In this document: piece by piece, positions 48,906 through 60,822 of the stretch
Layout: each line of letters begins with the position of its first letter
Position numbering within the stretch: the first letter of the stretch is position 1
NCBI RefSeq assembly: GCF_018691265.1
Contig: NW_024881316.1
Location: forward strand, 28,889,319 to 28,953,318
Direction: 5' to 3'
Source: Tyto alba
Taxonomy: Eukaryota; Chordata; Aves; Strigiformes; Tytonidae
Length of the DNA: 64,000 bases
Notes under the pieces: model-generated
What the model was told of the DNA's origin: nothing
What the model saw: only the letters and a program-made list of their open reading frames with translations
The model's database searches: none
Position numbers and translations under genes: made by a program

Positions 48906-49126
48906 CGGAAGCAGCGCGGGGCTGCGCCCCCCGCCCCGCTGATTGGCCGCCGCGCTTGTTGCTACCCGGCAGCGCCCTTCCCCATTGGCGGAGCGGGGGT
49001 AGGGGGGTGGGAGGTGGCGTCACCGGCGGGCGCGGGCCGGGCGCGTCACGTGAGGGGGGAGCGCGGCGCACGTGTCAATGTTTTGGTCGGCGGGGGGGGG
49101 GCGGGGCGTGCGGGGCGGTGTCTCCG

Positions 49127-49240
49127 GTCCCGTCCCCGTCCCCGTCCCCGTCCCCATCCCCTCCTGGTCCCCGCCCCGTCCCGGTCCCCGTCCGCGTCCC
49201 GGTCCCGGTCCCGGTGCCGGTGCCGGTCCCGGCGGCTTTA
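49127..49240 (+). repeat. (GTCCCC/GTCCCG)n hexamer-type minisatellite
   Basis: Tandem degenerate six-base units of GTCCCC, GTCCCG and GGTGCC form a C-rich array at the edge of the promoter. Long open frames across it on both strands arise from this periodicity (repeats of Pro-Val/Pro-Ser and Gly-Thr) and are not genes. Confidence 0.85.
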
Positions 49241-49289
49241 ACGGAACAGACGCGGTTGTCTCGGGGATGCTCAGGCTCCCGCGGGTTGC

Positions 49290-49960
49290 ACTGTTACGAA
49301 CTGTTAGGTTTTCGAGAACTGTGTCTAATGATTTAACTAGGCAGAGCGAGGCCTTAGCAACAAGGTGTGCTCTTCCCATTGGAAAGGGTATGCAAGAGAG
49401 GTTAAGAAGAAAGGGAGTGTGATGTAATATTTTGTTCAGAGTTGTAACAGGGCCGTAAAACATTCAAACGAATAGTGAGAGACGGTTCCAAGAGGAGAAA
49501 ACAAAAAGGAAATGTCATTTATCATACCTATATTACTAAGTTGCTCATCGGCCCAAAACCCCAAACCATGGTGACCTAGGAGCCCAGGTAGTCAGCAGTC
49601 AGATCAAGATAAATGGCCAAATGATTCTGTAACTTTTATGAATATGTACGATTCAGAGAATAAGGAACCATTAATACAATAATGATGTAATGGGTAAAAA
49701 TAATAGTAACCAGTGCAGGTAAAAGGCAGTTATAATGAGCAATTAAAAGCGGACAGTGTATGCATGCCTATTATAATGAAGGAGAAGAAAGAATGTTGGG
49801 CTGTAAGTATTTGTGGATTACAACGTTTTGGTGGACACCTTTGGAAATGATCCTGTGACCCCAGTGAGCATCGTTAATAAAAGATGTCTCTGCTTATCTA
49901 ACTTTGTGTAGATAAGTTTTTCTTACCCTGCAGATTTGCAACAGTCCAGGGAGAGTGGGG
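49290..49960 (+). mobile_element. Possible LTR-like element next to the promoter
   Basis: The segment has an LTR-like organisation: a TGTTACGAACTG start, a body with TTGTAACAGGGCCGTAAAAC, then GTGACCCCAGTGAGCATCG and AATAAA at 49,876-49,881. A perfect 8-bp hairpin (CTTATCTA / TAGATAAG, 49,893-49,916) follows. No matching terminal repeat or target duplication was confirmed. It could instead be the 3' end of a + strand transcript. Confidence 0.35.
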
Positions 49961-50929
49961 CGAGTTCTGCAGCCTGGGCACAGCTGGCGAGCACTGATAC
50001 CCTGCCCAGCCGTGCGCTCTGTGCGTGTCCTCCCCAGGCAGGCACGTGTCTTTGGGTGGCTTGGAGGCCTGGAGGTACACCGGGCTTCTTTTTGTAAGAG
50101 AAGAATTTGGGGGAAGTGGAAAACAAGCCTGTTAGAAACCAAGCTTATGGAGCTCCTTGTTTCATAAAGCTTTAAGTTAGGAATATATGGTTGTATGGAA
50201 ATTTCAGCTTTCATTTAAAAATCAGTAGTTTCCCCCTGAATGAATGTAGAGAAAGATGTAAAAAGAGAAAGTAAAAGAGCTACAAATAAAATTGTATTTT
50301 AAAACACCGTAATCAGTCTTAAATACTTTGTGCTGTGGAACAAGGCATTGATCTTTTAATTATTTGAATGCTTGGGACTGACAATGCTCTAATTGTTGCA
50401 ACTTCTCCCTACCTGGAAGCATTTTTTAATCCTTTTGCAGCTCTTCCCCATGTGACACTCGAGGTTATGATCTTACAACTTCAGTGCTGTGAGAGCACAG
50501 AATTCAGCGTAGGCTCAGATGTCTTAGAAGGGCTTCTTTTCAGCCTTTGGGCTTGAAAAAGTTACATGAGTATTAACTTTTTGACCTGTATATCACTTTT
50601 AGTAATTGAACTACTGTTTTAGAGGTAGGATTCATCTCTTTTCATGAAGAGGCTAAAAAAGACTATACCCTAGTCTTTTTCAAGACCCTGTAGTCATGAA
50701 ACAAAACCAGCCATGGCAGAGGTGCTGCCTTTGCATGGTGGAAGGCTGTAGGCCACACTGCCTGCCAGCCCGATCATCACATCGGAGAATACAATGGTTG
50801 AAAAGAGTTTCCCAGCCTCACACTGGAAAAGGACACGAGTCGATATCTGATGGTTTACACTGGTCTGGAACATTTTGTGGGGCAGCGCACTCTTGTTGCT
50901 GTTGAGTCAGACGTGACACATTCATCAAG

Positions 50930-51620
50930 TTGCAAGCAAAGCCAAAAGCGAAAAAAACAAAAGCCTAACTTTATTGTCTTACAAGCCTTATGTATATTTC
51001 TTAAGCATATGTGTTCTTAGATTATTGGTTCAACCCAAGCCCAACAGTTCATGATTGGATGACTTTATCCTTCTTGCCACATCTGCTGTTTTTCTTGCTG
51101 TGTTTCTGCTGTTCTCATGTTCCATTAAGTTGTTTACATCTGCAGTCCCAGCCACCTTTTTTTTTCTCATGGGTACACAGCTGTCTTATCAAGCTGCAGT
51201 CTCAGCCTCTTCTTCCTTCTCACGGGTACACAGCTGTCATCCAGGTCAGTGTCAGCTGTCTCCGTCTCGGGATCCTCAGGCCAACTGTGGATCCCCACAC
51301 ACTCTCTCCTAATGTTTTTAGCCTTGGTAGCCCCACTCTCTCATTTCTTCCACTGTAGATTCAAATCTAGGTTCTTGCTGATGTCACTGGCTGCTGTGGA
51401 CAGCCTTCAACCAAACAAAGCTAGAAGGCAGTTGGGTCTACCTGCGGTTATCCTCACATTCACTGGCCTGAAGGATTCTGTCATAAATGTCAGAAATGTG
51501 TGTCTCAACACTACTCTGCCAGAAACTTGTAATGCCCCTTGCCCAGACCACGGAAGAGTCTTTTTTGCTCTTTTGGATCCAGATCTAGAAAAATCCTTCA
51601 TAATGTAGAAAAAATCCTTT
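50930..51620 (-). mobile_element. Possible LTR fragment, sense on -
   Basis: Read on the - strand, an AATAAA (plus TTTATT at 50,970-50,975) lies near the end of a segment with avian-LTR-like blocks (plus strand GGATCCTCAGGCCAACTGTGG near 51,269 and CTCTCCTAATG near 51,303). It includes a 54-bp tandem duplication. No clean boundaries were found. Confidence 0.35.
51140..51247 (+). repeat. Tandem duplication, 54-bp period, two units
   Basis: CTGCAGTCCCAGCC...TCTCATGGGTACACAGCTGTC (51,140-51,193) is followed directly by CTGCAGTCTCAGCC...TCTCACGGGTACACAGCTGTC (51,194-51,247). The units share both ends with moderate divergence in the middle pyrimidine tract. Confidence 0.75.
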
Positions 51621-51819
51621 TGTCTCTAGGTTCCTTCTATATTTTCTCTCCATCTCTTGAGGTATCGTGTGGACAAACAGCAAGTACACAGTTACAGCTC
51701 AGGTGGGATTTAACTGATAGAGCATCATGAGCAAAACATCTAATCCAAAAGTAATGCAGTTCAGAAAACGTGGCATAGTACTCTTGTGTTTACCCGAGGA
51801 CTAAGCAGCACTAAAACAC

Positions 51820-52350
51820 TGAAAGAGAGGAGGCTGGGGCTTCTTGGAAAAGTGCAGCCTTGTGGGAAGGACTCACATTGGAGCAGTTTCTGAAGGACTC
51901 TATCCTGTGAGAGACTCCGTGCTGGAGCAGGGGAACAGTGTGAGGAGGAAGGAGTGGCAGAGACAAAGCATTATGGACTGACCCCAACCCCTATTCCCCA
52001 TCCTCCTGTGGCACTTCTGGAGAGAAGGAGGTGACAGAAGAGTTGAGAACAAAAGAGTGGAGTTGAGTCTGGAAAGAAAAGGGGGTGGGGGAGAAAGTGG
52101 TTTTAGTTTGGGGGTTTTTTTACCCACTACCCTATTTTAATAATATCCTATTTTTAATTCACAGTAAATTAAATTAATCTTCCCCAAGTTGAAGAACCTG
52201 TGATGGTAATTGGTTAGTGATCTCCCTGTCCTTATCTGCACCCAGGAGCTCTATTCATCTTATTTTCTCCCCCTGTCCTGCTGAGGAGGAGGAGGAGTGA
52301 GAGAGCAGCTGGGTGGGCACCTGGCAGCCAGATAAGGTCAGCCCACCCCA
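51820..52350 (+). mobile_element. Endogenous retrovirus LTR fragment (5'-truncated), sense on +
   Basis: GGAAGGACTCACATTGGAGC, GGACTCTATCCTGTGAGAG and GTGCTGGAGCAGGGGAACAG (51,868-51,945) match the same blocks in the LTR at 20.65-21.65 kb. The 3' part, GTCCTGCTGAGGAGGAGG, GAGAGCAGCTGGGTGGGCAC and CTGGCAGCCAGATAAGGTCA to about 52,350, is a characteristic avian LTR end. The 5' end is missing or not recognisable. Confidence 0.75.
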
Positions 52351-54549
52351 TTGCCTTAATTATCAAGCCCAGCTGGTGGATGATATCTTGGGTGGATGCC
52401 TCACACTTTAGGAAGGATATGCTATGGAAGGAGAGGAAGTGATGTGGGTTTTGTAACTTTTTTCTCTTTTATGGTATAAGTTCTAGAAGCACAAGGACAA
52501 GTGCACCTTCCCAGCTTGGGCAGTCACACTTTTTGATTTGTGCTACAAATTTAACCATTAATAGCTGAGGTACATAAGTAATTGGGTTTTCCATTACAAC
52601 TCTCTTTCCTGAATATTCACTGCTATTTAAATCTAGCTATTACAGTATTTTACCTGCTGATTTTAGCATATTTATATTAATTATACATTAGAAGGAGCTG
52701 CTATGGTGTGGATTTTTTTTTTTAACTACAGAGCCTTTTGTTATAAGACTTTGTGTATATGTTTTTATTCCAAATGTCTAAAAATCATGTGCTAATTCAA
52801 CAAGAAGATGTAAAGCGATTATTGCCCATAGTTAGTGTTGAGCCATCATCTCTATTACAAGAGTAATTTTAGCTCTCTGTACTCCTTAACAGAAGTCTTT
52901 TTGTTATTTGTATTTATGGTATCTGTCCATCTGCCTTTATTTTTTTTTAACAAAAGCTGATAAATTTTCAAATGAGCAAATTTAGAGATATTTCCCATGG
53001 AAAGAATAGTTGCTATCTTGAGAATCCAAGATACTACCTATAAAAAAAATTCATATGGGAGAGTTAGGTTCTAAGACTGAGAAACTTATTTTAAAATATT
53101 TTTTAATGTGTAGTGCATGTCTATGTTAAAAACGCCCAAAAGAAAATATGTTGTTCGTTTTAGGGGCATCTGAAACGTTAAAATAACATAATGGAATGTG
53201 GAAACTTTTAAGACTAATCTAATCAACGGTGAGCAGCTCAAACAATTCTTGAGTAATTTAATAATGATTGACATTATTCTGTTTCAGACATTCTTCATAA
53301 AATTCTATTTTTCTATTCTGGTGTCACAGTCTTTATTTGGACCTACTCTATTATGTTTTATTTAATACTAAAGCAGTTTAAACCTTTGTAGTGGAAATCA
53401 AAAAAACTGTTCTACAGTGTGACTGTTACTGCTTTTGATTATTTCAGAAGGATGTAAAGTGAAGATTGCGTTAAATCGCGCCAGTCTCCTGTTTTGCAAT
53501 TTGGATGGTTACCCTTGTTGTTGATAGCAAGTCTATGTGAGTAGCACAGATGAGACACTCTAAGTCATTTCCATGATAATATGAAATTAGGAGACCTAAA
53601 TAAAATGGCAAATTCCACCTCTCCCATTTCTTTCCTGTTAAATTACTTTAAATTATGATTTCTATTTAATAAGCCACAGCAAAGGTGAATTCTCTAAATG
53701 GGCTTGCACTGTTAGAAAGCCAAGCTATTTTGCTTTTAAGTTACTTTGCTTGTAAGAGCTGAGACACACAATTAAAAGCAAAATAAATGGTGTTATTTAG
53801 GGTGGCTTAGGATAACCTCATGGAAGAGGTGAAGCAATTTTTCATCAATATTTGTATTTCCTGAACTATTTGGTTTGGAAATATGCAGCATGTTTATAGG
53901 ATTCCCTTTCACTTTTTCTTAGAAATAATCTGTAAATGAGGGTTGTGGTAGATGCAAATGGCTTTCTTTCCCTTGGGAGAGTCATTTTCATTTTGCTGAG
54001 TAATCTCTATACATATATCAAAGAACAGAATAGTTATGCCAAATAATACCACAGCCTGATTCAGTTACTTAGCAACATTTAATGCTAATAAAAAGAAACG
54101 GGAAGGTGATGCAGCAGCAATAAAACCATTAGAGAGCAGAAGGGAGCTCATGACAGTAATGAAGACAGAAGTCATAGTATTTTACAGGTAAAACAAAACT
54201 AGACAAGAACACATAATCCAAGCACTTGTAATTTTTCCAAGGAGTCAGTTGCTTATAGTTTAATTTTTCAGGGCATCTTCCAACCTGTAAGAAAAAGAAA
54301 CCAAACAAAAACTTGGACAAAAGCCTCATTGTCCTAACTATTACTTAATGTGTGATTTCCAGTGTATTACACGGTTCTTCAGAAGTTTCTTTTGTGGTTG
54401 ACGTGAACTCTCTCTAAATCTTTATCTTCAGCACTTCCAGAAGAAGAGGTTAATGCCGCAGCTCCTCCTCCGTCACGTTTCTTGCTCTCCCCAAATGATG
54501 AGAAGATAAATATTTAAGTCTGTTAGGATAACTATAGATGTGTAAGAGA

Positions 54550-54915
54550 GCATCCCCCTTCCTGGAGGCTTGGCTGCTGGGGCTCGGGGCGGCCAGCCCA
54601 GGGCAGCCCCTTTCCCCCCCCCGGGAGCGGCGGAGGGAGGCTCCCCACCGCGCTATGGAGGTGCTGGCTGGAGTTAAACCACGGCACCGCGTAACCTGCT
54701 GCCCCGCGCCCCGACCTGGGCCTGCGGGCTGGCTTCCCAGCTTGTCCTCGCACCTGCCTCGCCGCCCGCCTGGTGGTCCGGGCTCTCGGTTGAACCTGGC
54801 CACCATCTTCGAGCCGGCCCTCACCTCCTTGCCTCCCGCAGCCCAGGCTGGCGAGGGCCCCGCCTTGCCGGCCCTGGGATCCCTCTCAGCTCCCCAGCCC
54901 GCAGGGGTGTAATGG
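54550..54915. other. CpG-rich patch 5.5 kb upstream of FBXO25
   Basis: This is sharply bounded GC-rich DNA in AT-rich flanks, with many CpG and a YY1-like CCACCATCTT at 54,801-54,810. The stretch GTGCTGGCTGGAGTTAAACCAC near 54,660 resembles the 3' end of the LTR at 46.8 kb, so part of it may be LTR-derived. Frames of about 124 aa on both strands have no recognisable product. A promoter of an unannotated transcript is possible. Confidence 0.4.
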
Positions 54916-56460
54916 AATCAGAAAAATTGCTCTCCAAAGAACGTGGGGAGTGAAAAGCCTTTATGAAAAGAAACATCTTATATGTGCTTTGTGAAAAACT
55001 GAATTCACATGTATACAGTAGTTTATTAACAATTGCATTCAAAGATGTAGTTATTTTCATCAGATTCACAAACCAGTGCTGGATGTAGAACTTTAATATG
55101 AAAGATGTTTTATTATATAATGATTCCCTGTTGACTGTAAAACCAGATTTACTTCGGTTGGAAGAAACACTATATAGTATAGGGTAACGAATCTTGAAAA
55201 CTAGTAGTTATTCTAGGAAAAAAATTGGTAACAGTTTGCTGGGAAATAACATTAAGGGAGAAATAAAAAAAAGTTCAAGTGTTGCAGTGAAAACCATGAT
55301 TTTATTTAAACTCCAGAGAAACAATCTGAAAAACAGCACGTACCATATCTTGAGACAAATCTTTAATTGAAAGCACGGAGACACCAGCAGAAATTACATT
55401 GTTTGATCAATGGCAGGTTGGATACTGCAATGAACTCATTCACAGTGGAGGAAATGTGAGGTCAAAACTAAGTTTTGGAAAAGAAATTTTAATTTTTAAA
55501 AAAATATGAGCTTTCCCTATGTAAGAGAAAGAAAACTAAAAGGAAATTAACTAGTTCAGATATTTACTGTATGGGGTGGAATTTCATGGCATCCAAGCTA
55601 TAGAAATTGGTAAGGAATTACTTATAAAAGTGAATTTTGTGGCTTTTATGCTAATGAAGGATGGTAAGAGATTTTCTAATCTTCTACCTGAAACCTTTAA
55701 TCAGAAAAAAATAAGTTTGTAGAAGCAGCCTTTCTGTGTTGGTAAGTTACCAGCTGTTTTCACCATATTTGTATGCATCCATACAAAAAATAAATTGTTT
55801 TGGATCAGTTGTTTCAAATTTGTTCATAAGAGACACCAAAAAAGAATTCAGCAAAAACTAGGGACATACATCTCGAGGAGAAAATGGATCAAAATTGAAG
55901 ACAATGTTGTAATAATTAAAATAGATATTAATCTAGAAATGAGAATATATCTAACTGTTATAGGAGAGAGATTCTCTCTCATATTTCTCTCTTCCTTCTC
56001 TTGGCTTTTCTCATAGGAAGAATTGGAACAAAGAATTCTAATTAATTTTTAAGAGAAGCTTAATCAGTATATGAAGGGAGCTATATGGTGTAGTTGAATT
56101 TGACTGCAGGGAGCTGAATGAAAACTCCTAGAGGTACTGGGAGGTCTAAGGAAAGTATTAAACTATTAGTCTACTGTGATATGCATTGGTGTTTACTAAA
56201 ATGCTCAGCTAAAGGAGACAGTTAACAGAACTGGTAGCTGCAAAGGTTAGGTTTCCAGAGGAAGACAGAGGTAGAGAAAAATAGGGGTTTCCAGAGAAAG
56301 AGAAAGATAGCTAGAGAGTATTTAGAGAAACTAGATGTTCATCAGTTTGGCTGGACCTGATAGATAGGGTTACTTAGCATGCAGTTATGTAGAAAAAATA
56401 TGGAGGATTGGAGAAGTACAGAAGAACCATAAAAGGGCAAATACAGTGTCTATTTAAAAA

Positions 56461-56479
56461 AACAAAACAAAACAAAACA
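56461..56479 (+). repeat. (CAAAA)n microsatellite
   Basis: About four AACAA/CAAAA pentamer units in a row after an A-rich lead. Confidence 0.8.
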
Positions 56480-59400
56480 AATTATAATTTGTAAATTTAA
56501 CCTCTGGTGGAAAAATCTGGAACTAACATGATCCTTTTAGTGAGCTGGAATGTGGAATGGAGTGCATTCATGGTAAATTGGTAGATGGTAGGAAACTGGC
56601 AAGATCTCTAAGAATGTGGAAATATATGCTAAGAATTAAAAATTACATTGGAGACAGGGTCTGAAAACTAGAATGGAATTCCCTACAGGCCTTCTTTTGT
56701 ATATGTAATTATAGTTAAAACATCTGTCCATAGTGTGCTTCTATCCCATCTAGCTATGCCTGTGATATAACCACCATTTAATGGAATTACATAAAACCAA
56801 ACTAAATTACTATTACTATCACTATCTAACTGTCTTTATCTCAACAGCAGAAGCTGTATCTGATTTAACAGTAAGCCTGACCCTTCAGGAAATAACAAAG
56901 AAAGCATGTTGAAGGAAAAACCGAACCAACCAACCAACCAAAGAACTGAACTTTACTTAGCTTTTGCTTATATGGGTAAAACAGCCTTAAATAATAGTTG
57001 TGTTAGTCAATTTATGTTGTCTTGCTTATGGTAGTGTGAGAACAGAATCAAGCTCTCTGATTTATCAAAAATTACAATGGAAGCCAACAAACGCATTCTA
57101 ATCTAAGTGTTTCATCTCCATGAGATGCAGAATCCTGATTTACACTAATTCCAGGTAAAAATAAATGTGTTCTTAGTACATGCATCGACTCAGTTACTGC
57201 ACTTTAGCTCAGTGGTATCAAAGAAATGTGGTTCTGGCTTCCCAAATGCCCTGTTTCAAGTCTGCTTTCTGAAGTGACCTGCAGATACATAGTAAGGAAA
57301 GAGAAAAGGTCTTGTACAATAAAAAATCTGATTGAAGACCCTTAAAGTTGGTGTGTTTTTCCACTGACATAGCAGACTGCAGAATAACTTCAAAAACAAG
57401 CTAACCCATTTCTTACTTCAACTACTTTGATACTATACCTGTGTTAGTTTTCAGAACTGGAAAATCTTCCACTCTTACTGTATTTTTTTTTCTCTGGTAA
57501 ATTTTGCATGTTGAACTGAATGGCATAATTTCTTGAGGTTTTGGTAGTTTTCAGTTTCCATGTCTTATGTTCTTGCCATTTTGACAATGTAAAGGAAGGG
57601 AAGAGCCCGGAATGAGGTAGGGGTACAAGGAAGAAGAGGAGATGCTGAAATAAAACCAGTTATTTCTGCACAGGTAGGTAGCAGAATTAGGGGTTTGGAA
57701 TAATCACTTGGTGAACGCTGGAGCATTGTAAATTCTGCTGGCATGTGTGTCTGCTTCTGTGGGATGTAAGCTTTGCCCTGCTCCTCATTTTTTATTACAA
57801 GCATAGTTAGTACCATGGGTTCTGTTTATTACCTCATTCTAAGATTTAAAACATGAACAAAATGGTGTGACTTTTTGACAAGAAGTGATGTTTTAGCAGC
57901 TTTGGGGCATTGAGTCATCGCAGGTATTTGTGTATGAGATTGGGTTTTAATGGCTACTTTCTTTGAGATGTGTTATGGCTGCCATTAATAGTGACAAGTA
58001 GATGGATAGATACAGTTTATGCTTTCATCCCTTTCAGGTGTTCTGTAACGTCTTTGAAACCTTGCATTTTCACTCCTTTTTCAGGAGGTTCTGAGTTATG
58101 ATGACTTTCTCTCCAAAGCCATTGTTCATTCTTGAGCTCAGGCTGTTCATGGCTTTGGCCAGAGGGAGTCACTGTCATACTTAAAATGCACCACCTCCTC
58201 ACAGCAGCTGGAAATTAATGTTTTTATCTAGTCTTTGTGCACATGAAAGTCAGCCTATTAGGATTTTTTTTGATAAATAAATTGTGATTATAAATAACAT
58301 AATGCTGTTTGTTTTTTAATAGAGTAATTTGCAGTGCTGCTGAAGGAGAGTGGTACAAATGGATTATCAGTCTGACCCAGAAATGAAACAGCAAGCAAGC
58401 TGACAAAGCCTTTAGTTGGTAAAATATTAGGGTGATGAGGTTGAGAATAATTTTATCCTTTCTTGGAAAGATGTAAAGATAAGTGGTTCTAATGAGTGAA
58501 AACAAAACCTGAAGGTTGACTATTATAGAGGGTGCTCTATATTATATGCTCTCTATATTGTATATTTATATCTTATTTAACTACTCAAAAGTCTATCAGA
58601 GATTAGTACATGATAAGTAATTCTATACCTCATCATTAGTAGTCCTCATGACTAGTAATCCTGTGTGATCTCCGGTTGTAAAGAGTTCCCTTTGGAAGCA
58701 CTAAACAGAGGAAGTCTTAAAAAGTAATATATTTTGTGAAATAGAAGCACAATATACTTTTACGATCCTTATTCATACTCTTGCTCACCATGTAATTACA
58801 ATCCTTAAAATCACATTTCCTACTGAGGAATCTGAAATGCTAGCTTTTTTATTGTTATTGTGAGTTTGTCCAGTAAAGCTTTATGGGTTGAGCTTCCTGC
58901 ATTTGGTTATTTGTTCTTTGCTTACTGTATTAATATGAACACCACTTTGTATGACAGCCTTCCTCAAGTCCCATCCAACCCCTGAGGGAGTCAAGGAGGA
59001 TTTTGACCTTTATTTCACAGGAAATGAATCAGGCTTGTTCATACAGAAGCAAAGCAACTGCATATGTGCAACTGCAGTTTTAAGCTTTATAGGTAAATTC
59101 AGTGCTAGTCTAGTACTAAAAACAGTCATGAAAGATCTGTGCAAATTTCAGGTTTGTTTTCATGGTGGTTTTATTTATTTTTTTTTTTTTTTTGCCTTGT
59201 AAGAAGGACAAAACAAAAGCAGCATTTTATTCAGTCACAAATAGATATCTGTGTAGCTTTTGGGACTACTCTACTACTCAGGGCAGGACTGCTTGGCAGT
59301 CTGTTTATCCAGTTCTCAGCAATGTTTAGAACTATTAATTCTGAGTGTAAGTTCTTCACATTTTTATTGGAAACTTTGATTATGATTTTATAGATATCTT

Positions 59401-60780
59401 AAATATAAAATCTATGGAAATGAATAGGAATTTTTGGGAAACAGTTAAAGGCCTTGTGCATAGCAAAATTATTTTTCCTGGCACATTTTGATCGATAAAG
59501 GAGGATTGTAATTAAACTAAACATAGTAATTTCAGAAGCACATAGAGCTGGAAGACACATAGATTTCATTCATTATTTGAACAAAAGCAATATGCAAAGA
59601 ATTAAATAATTTTTAAAACCTATTGAGATAAAACTGAGTCATTAACACCCATATTAGACTAGAGAAACAGCAGGAAGTGAGCAATGTGCCTTTCAGGTTG
59701 GAAATTTATGCTAGAAAATACCAATAGACAATGTGAATAGTCTTGCTGATAGATAGCACTGGGAATACTATTTAGACTGACATTGCATAACTAGGTGTAC
59801 AGCTATCCTACCATCTAGAGGCAAGAATCACTTACATATTTTTCTCCTGCAAGCACCCTAGTTAAATGAACATAACATTTACTGCAGCAATGATTGCCTA
59901 TCTGTACCCAAAGGATAAATAAATGTCTTTAAAACTCTGAGAATGGAACAGGAACGGCACTTCCTTGATTTTATTTTTTTTCTTCCCTTTCTTCTGCTTC
60001 TTTCTTCCTACCTTGGCCTTCTAGCTTTCAGAGAGTGTATGTTGCACACAGCTCCTCATTAAAAAAACAAAGGACTTGCACACATACAGCAGACAACTGT
60101 AGGCTGGTGGCCTATCTCGGTTGGTTTCTAGGTTCTGAGGAGGTTTTTGTTCTTCCCAGCTCTGACTTGAGAAGGAGGCTTCCCTGGACCGGTATTGTCT
60201 CCCCAGACTGTGGTCATTCTCTGCTCTTTTGAAAACATGGTGTGTTTAGCATCTAGATAATCCTGCGAGCTCTTTGAGAAAACAAAATGGTACCCAATGA
60301 CTGCATCGACTCTGTCACATTAATCATCTGCAAAATGAATTTTAGGGCAAAATGGCATTCTTTCACATCTGATGTGAGGTAACAGGCGTCTCCAGTCTCT
60401 CTGGTGTATGCTACTGGTATCCCCCCAAAGAAAACTTCTGGTGTTTACAGTGCTTAAAACATCTCACAGAGCACATCAACTGCTGTGTGGATCTGGCACT
60501 ATGCAGCTGTGGATGTTCCACCTGCTCTTCCACAAAGCAACCTGAAGGAGAACTCCCAACGATCCTTCACAGAAAACAATGAGAATGCAGATTGCATGTG
60601 AGGGCAGTATGTAAAACAGAAAGATCTGCTATCTCTAATGGTCTATATGTTATTGTTTCACCTTCCCAAAGCTATTAATATAAATTCATATAATGAGAGA
60701 GATAATCAGTCAGTCCTTATCACCAGCAGTAGGTCTTTGGGATGAACTGGAATTTGGAGCACTCTATAAAGTACAGGAAA

Positions 60781-60822
60781 GATGTAGCCAGTTTGTTTAA
60801 AGATATAGCTAACTTGTTTAAG
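60781..60822 (+). repeat. Imperfect 21-bp tandem duplication
   Basis: GATGTAGCCAGTTTGTTTAA is followed by GATATAGCTAACTTGTTTAA at a 21-bp period, with four mismatches. The source is unknown. Confidence 0.6.

Larger units (their letters stand above)
48840..49260. promoter_or_regulatory. FBXO25: CpG-island promoter of FBXO25, possibly bidirectional
   Basis: This is the densest CpG region of the window. On the - strand it has two CCAAT boxes (+ strand GATTGG at 48,941-48,946 and CATTGG at 48,983-48,988). There are two CACGTG E-boxes: a full TCACGTGA palindrome at 49,046-49,053 (USF/TFE-type) and GCACGTGT at 49,068-49,075. There is no TATA box. Its location immediately 5' of FBXO25 exon 1 supports promoter function. 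CpG islands of this type often initiate transcription on both strands, but no + strand gene is recognised. Confidence 0.75.

Noticed and set aside
48902..49463. Frames of 116-147 residues on both strands
   Set aside because: They are created by the CpG island and the GTCCCC/GTCCCG array; the products are Pro/Arg/Gly repeats with no family resemblance.
54450..54912. Two 124-residue frames on opposite strands
   Set aside because: CpG-rich DNA depletes stop codons; neither frame resembles a known protein and no matching exon structure is seen.
59530..59580. Possible CR1 3' end (AGAGCTGGAAGACAC)
   Set aside because: Only one short block matches and no flanking CR1 order follows.
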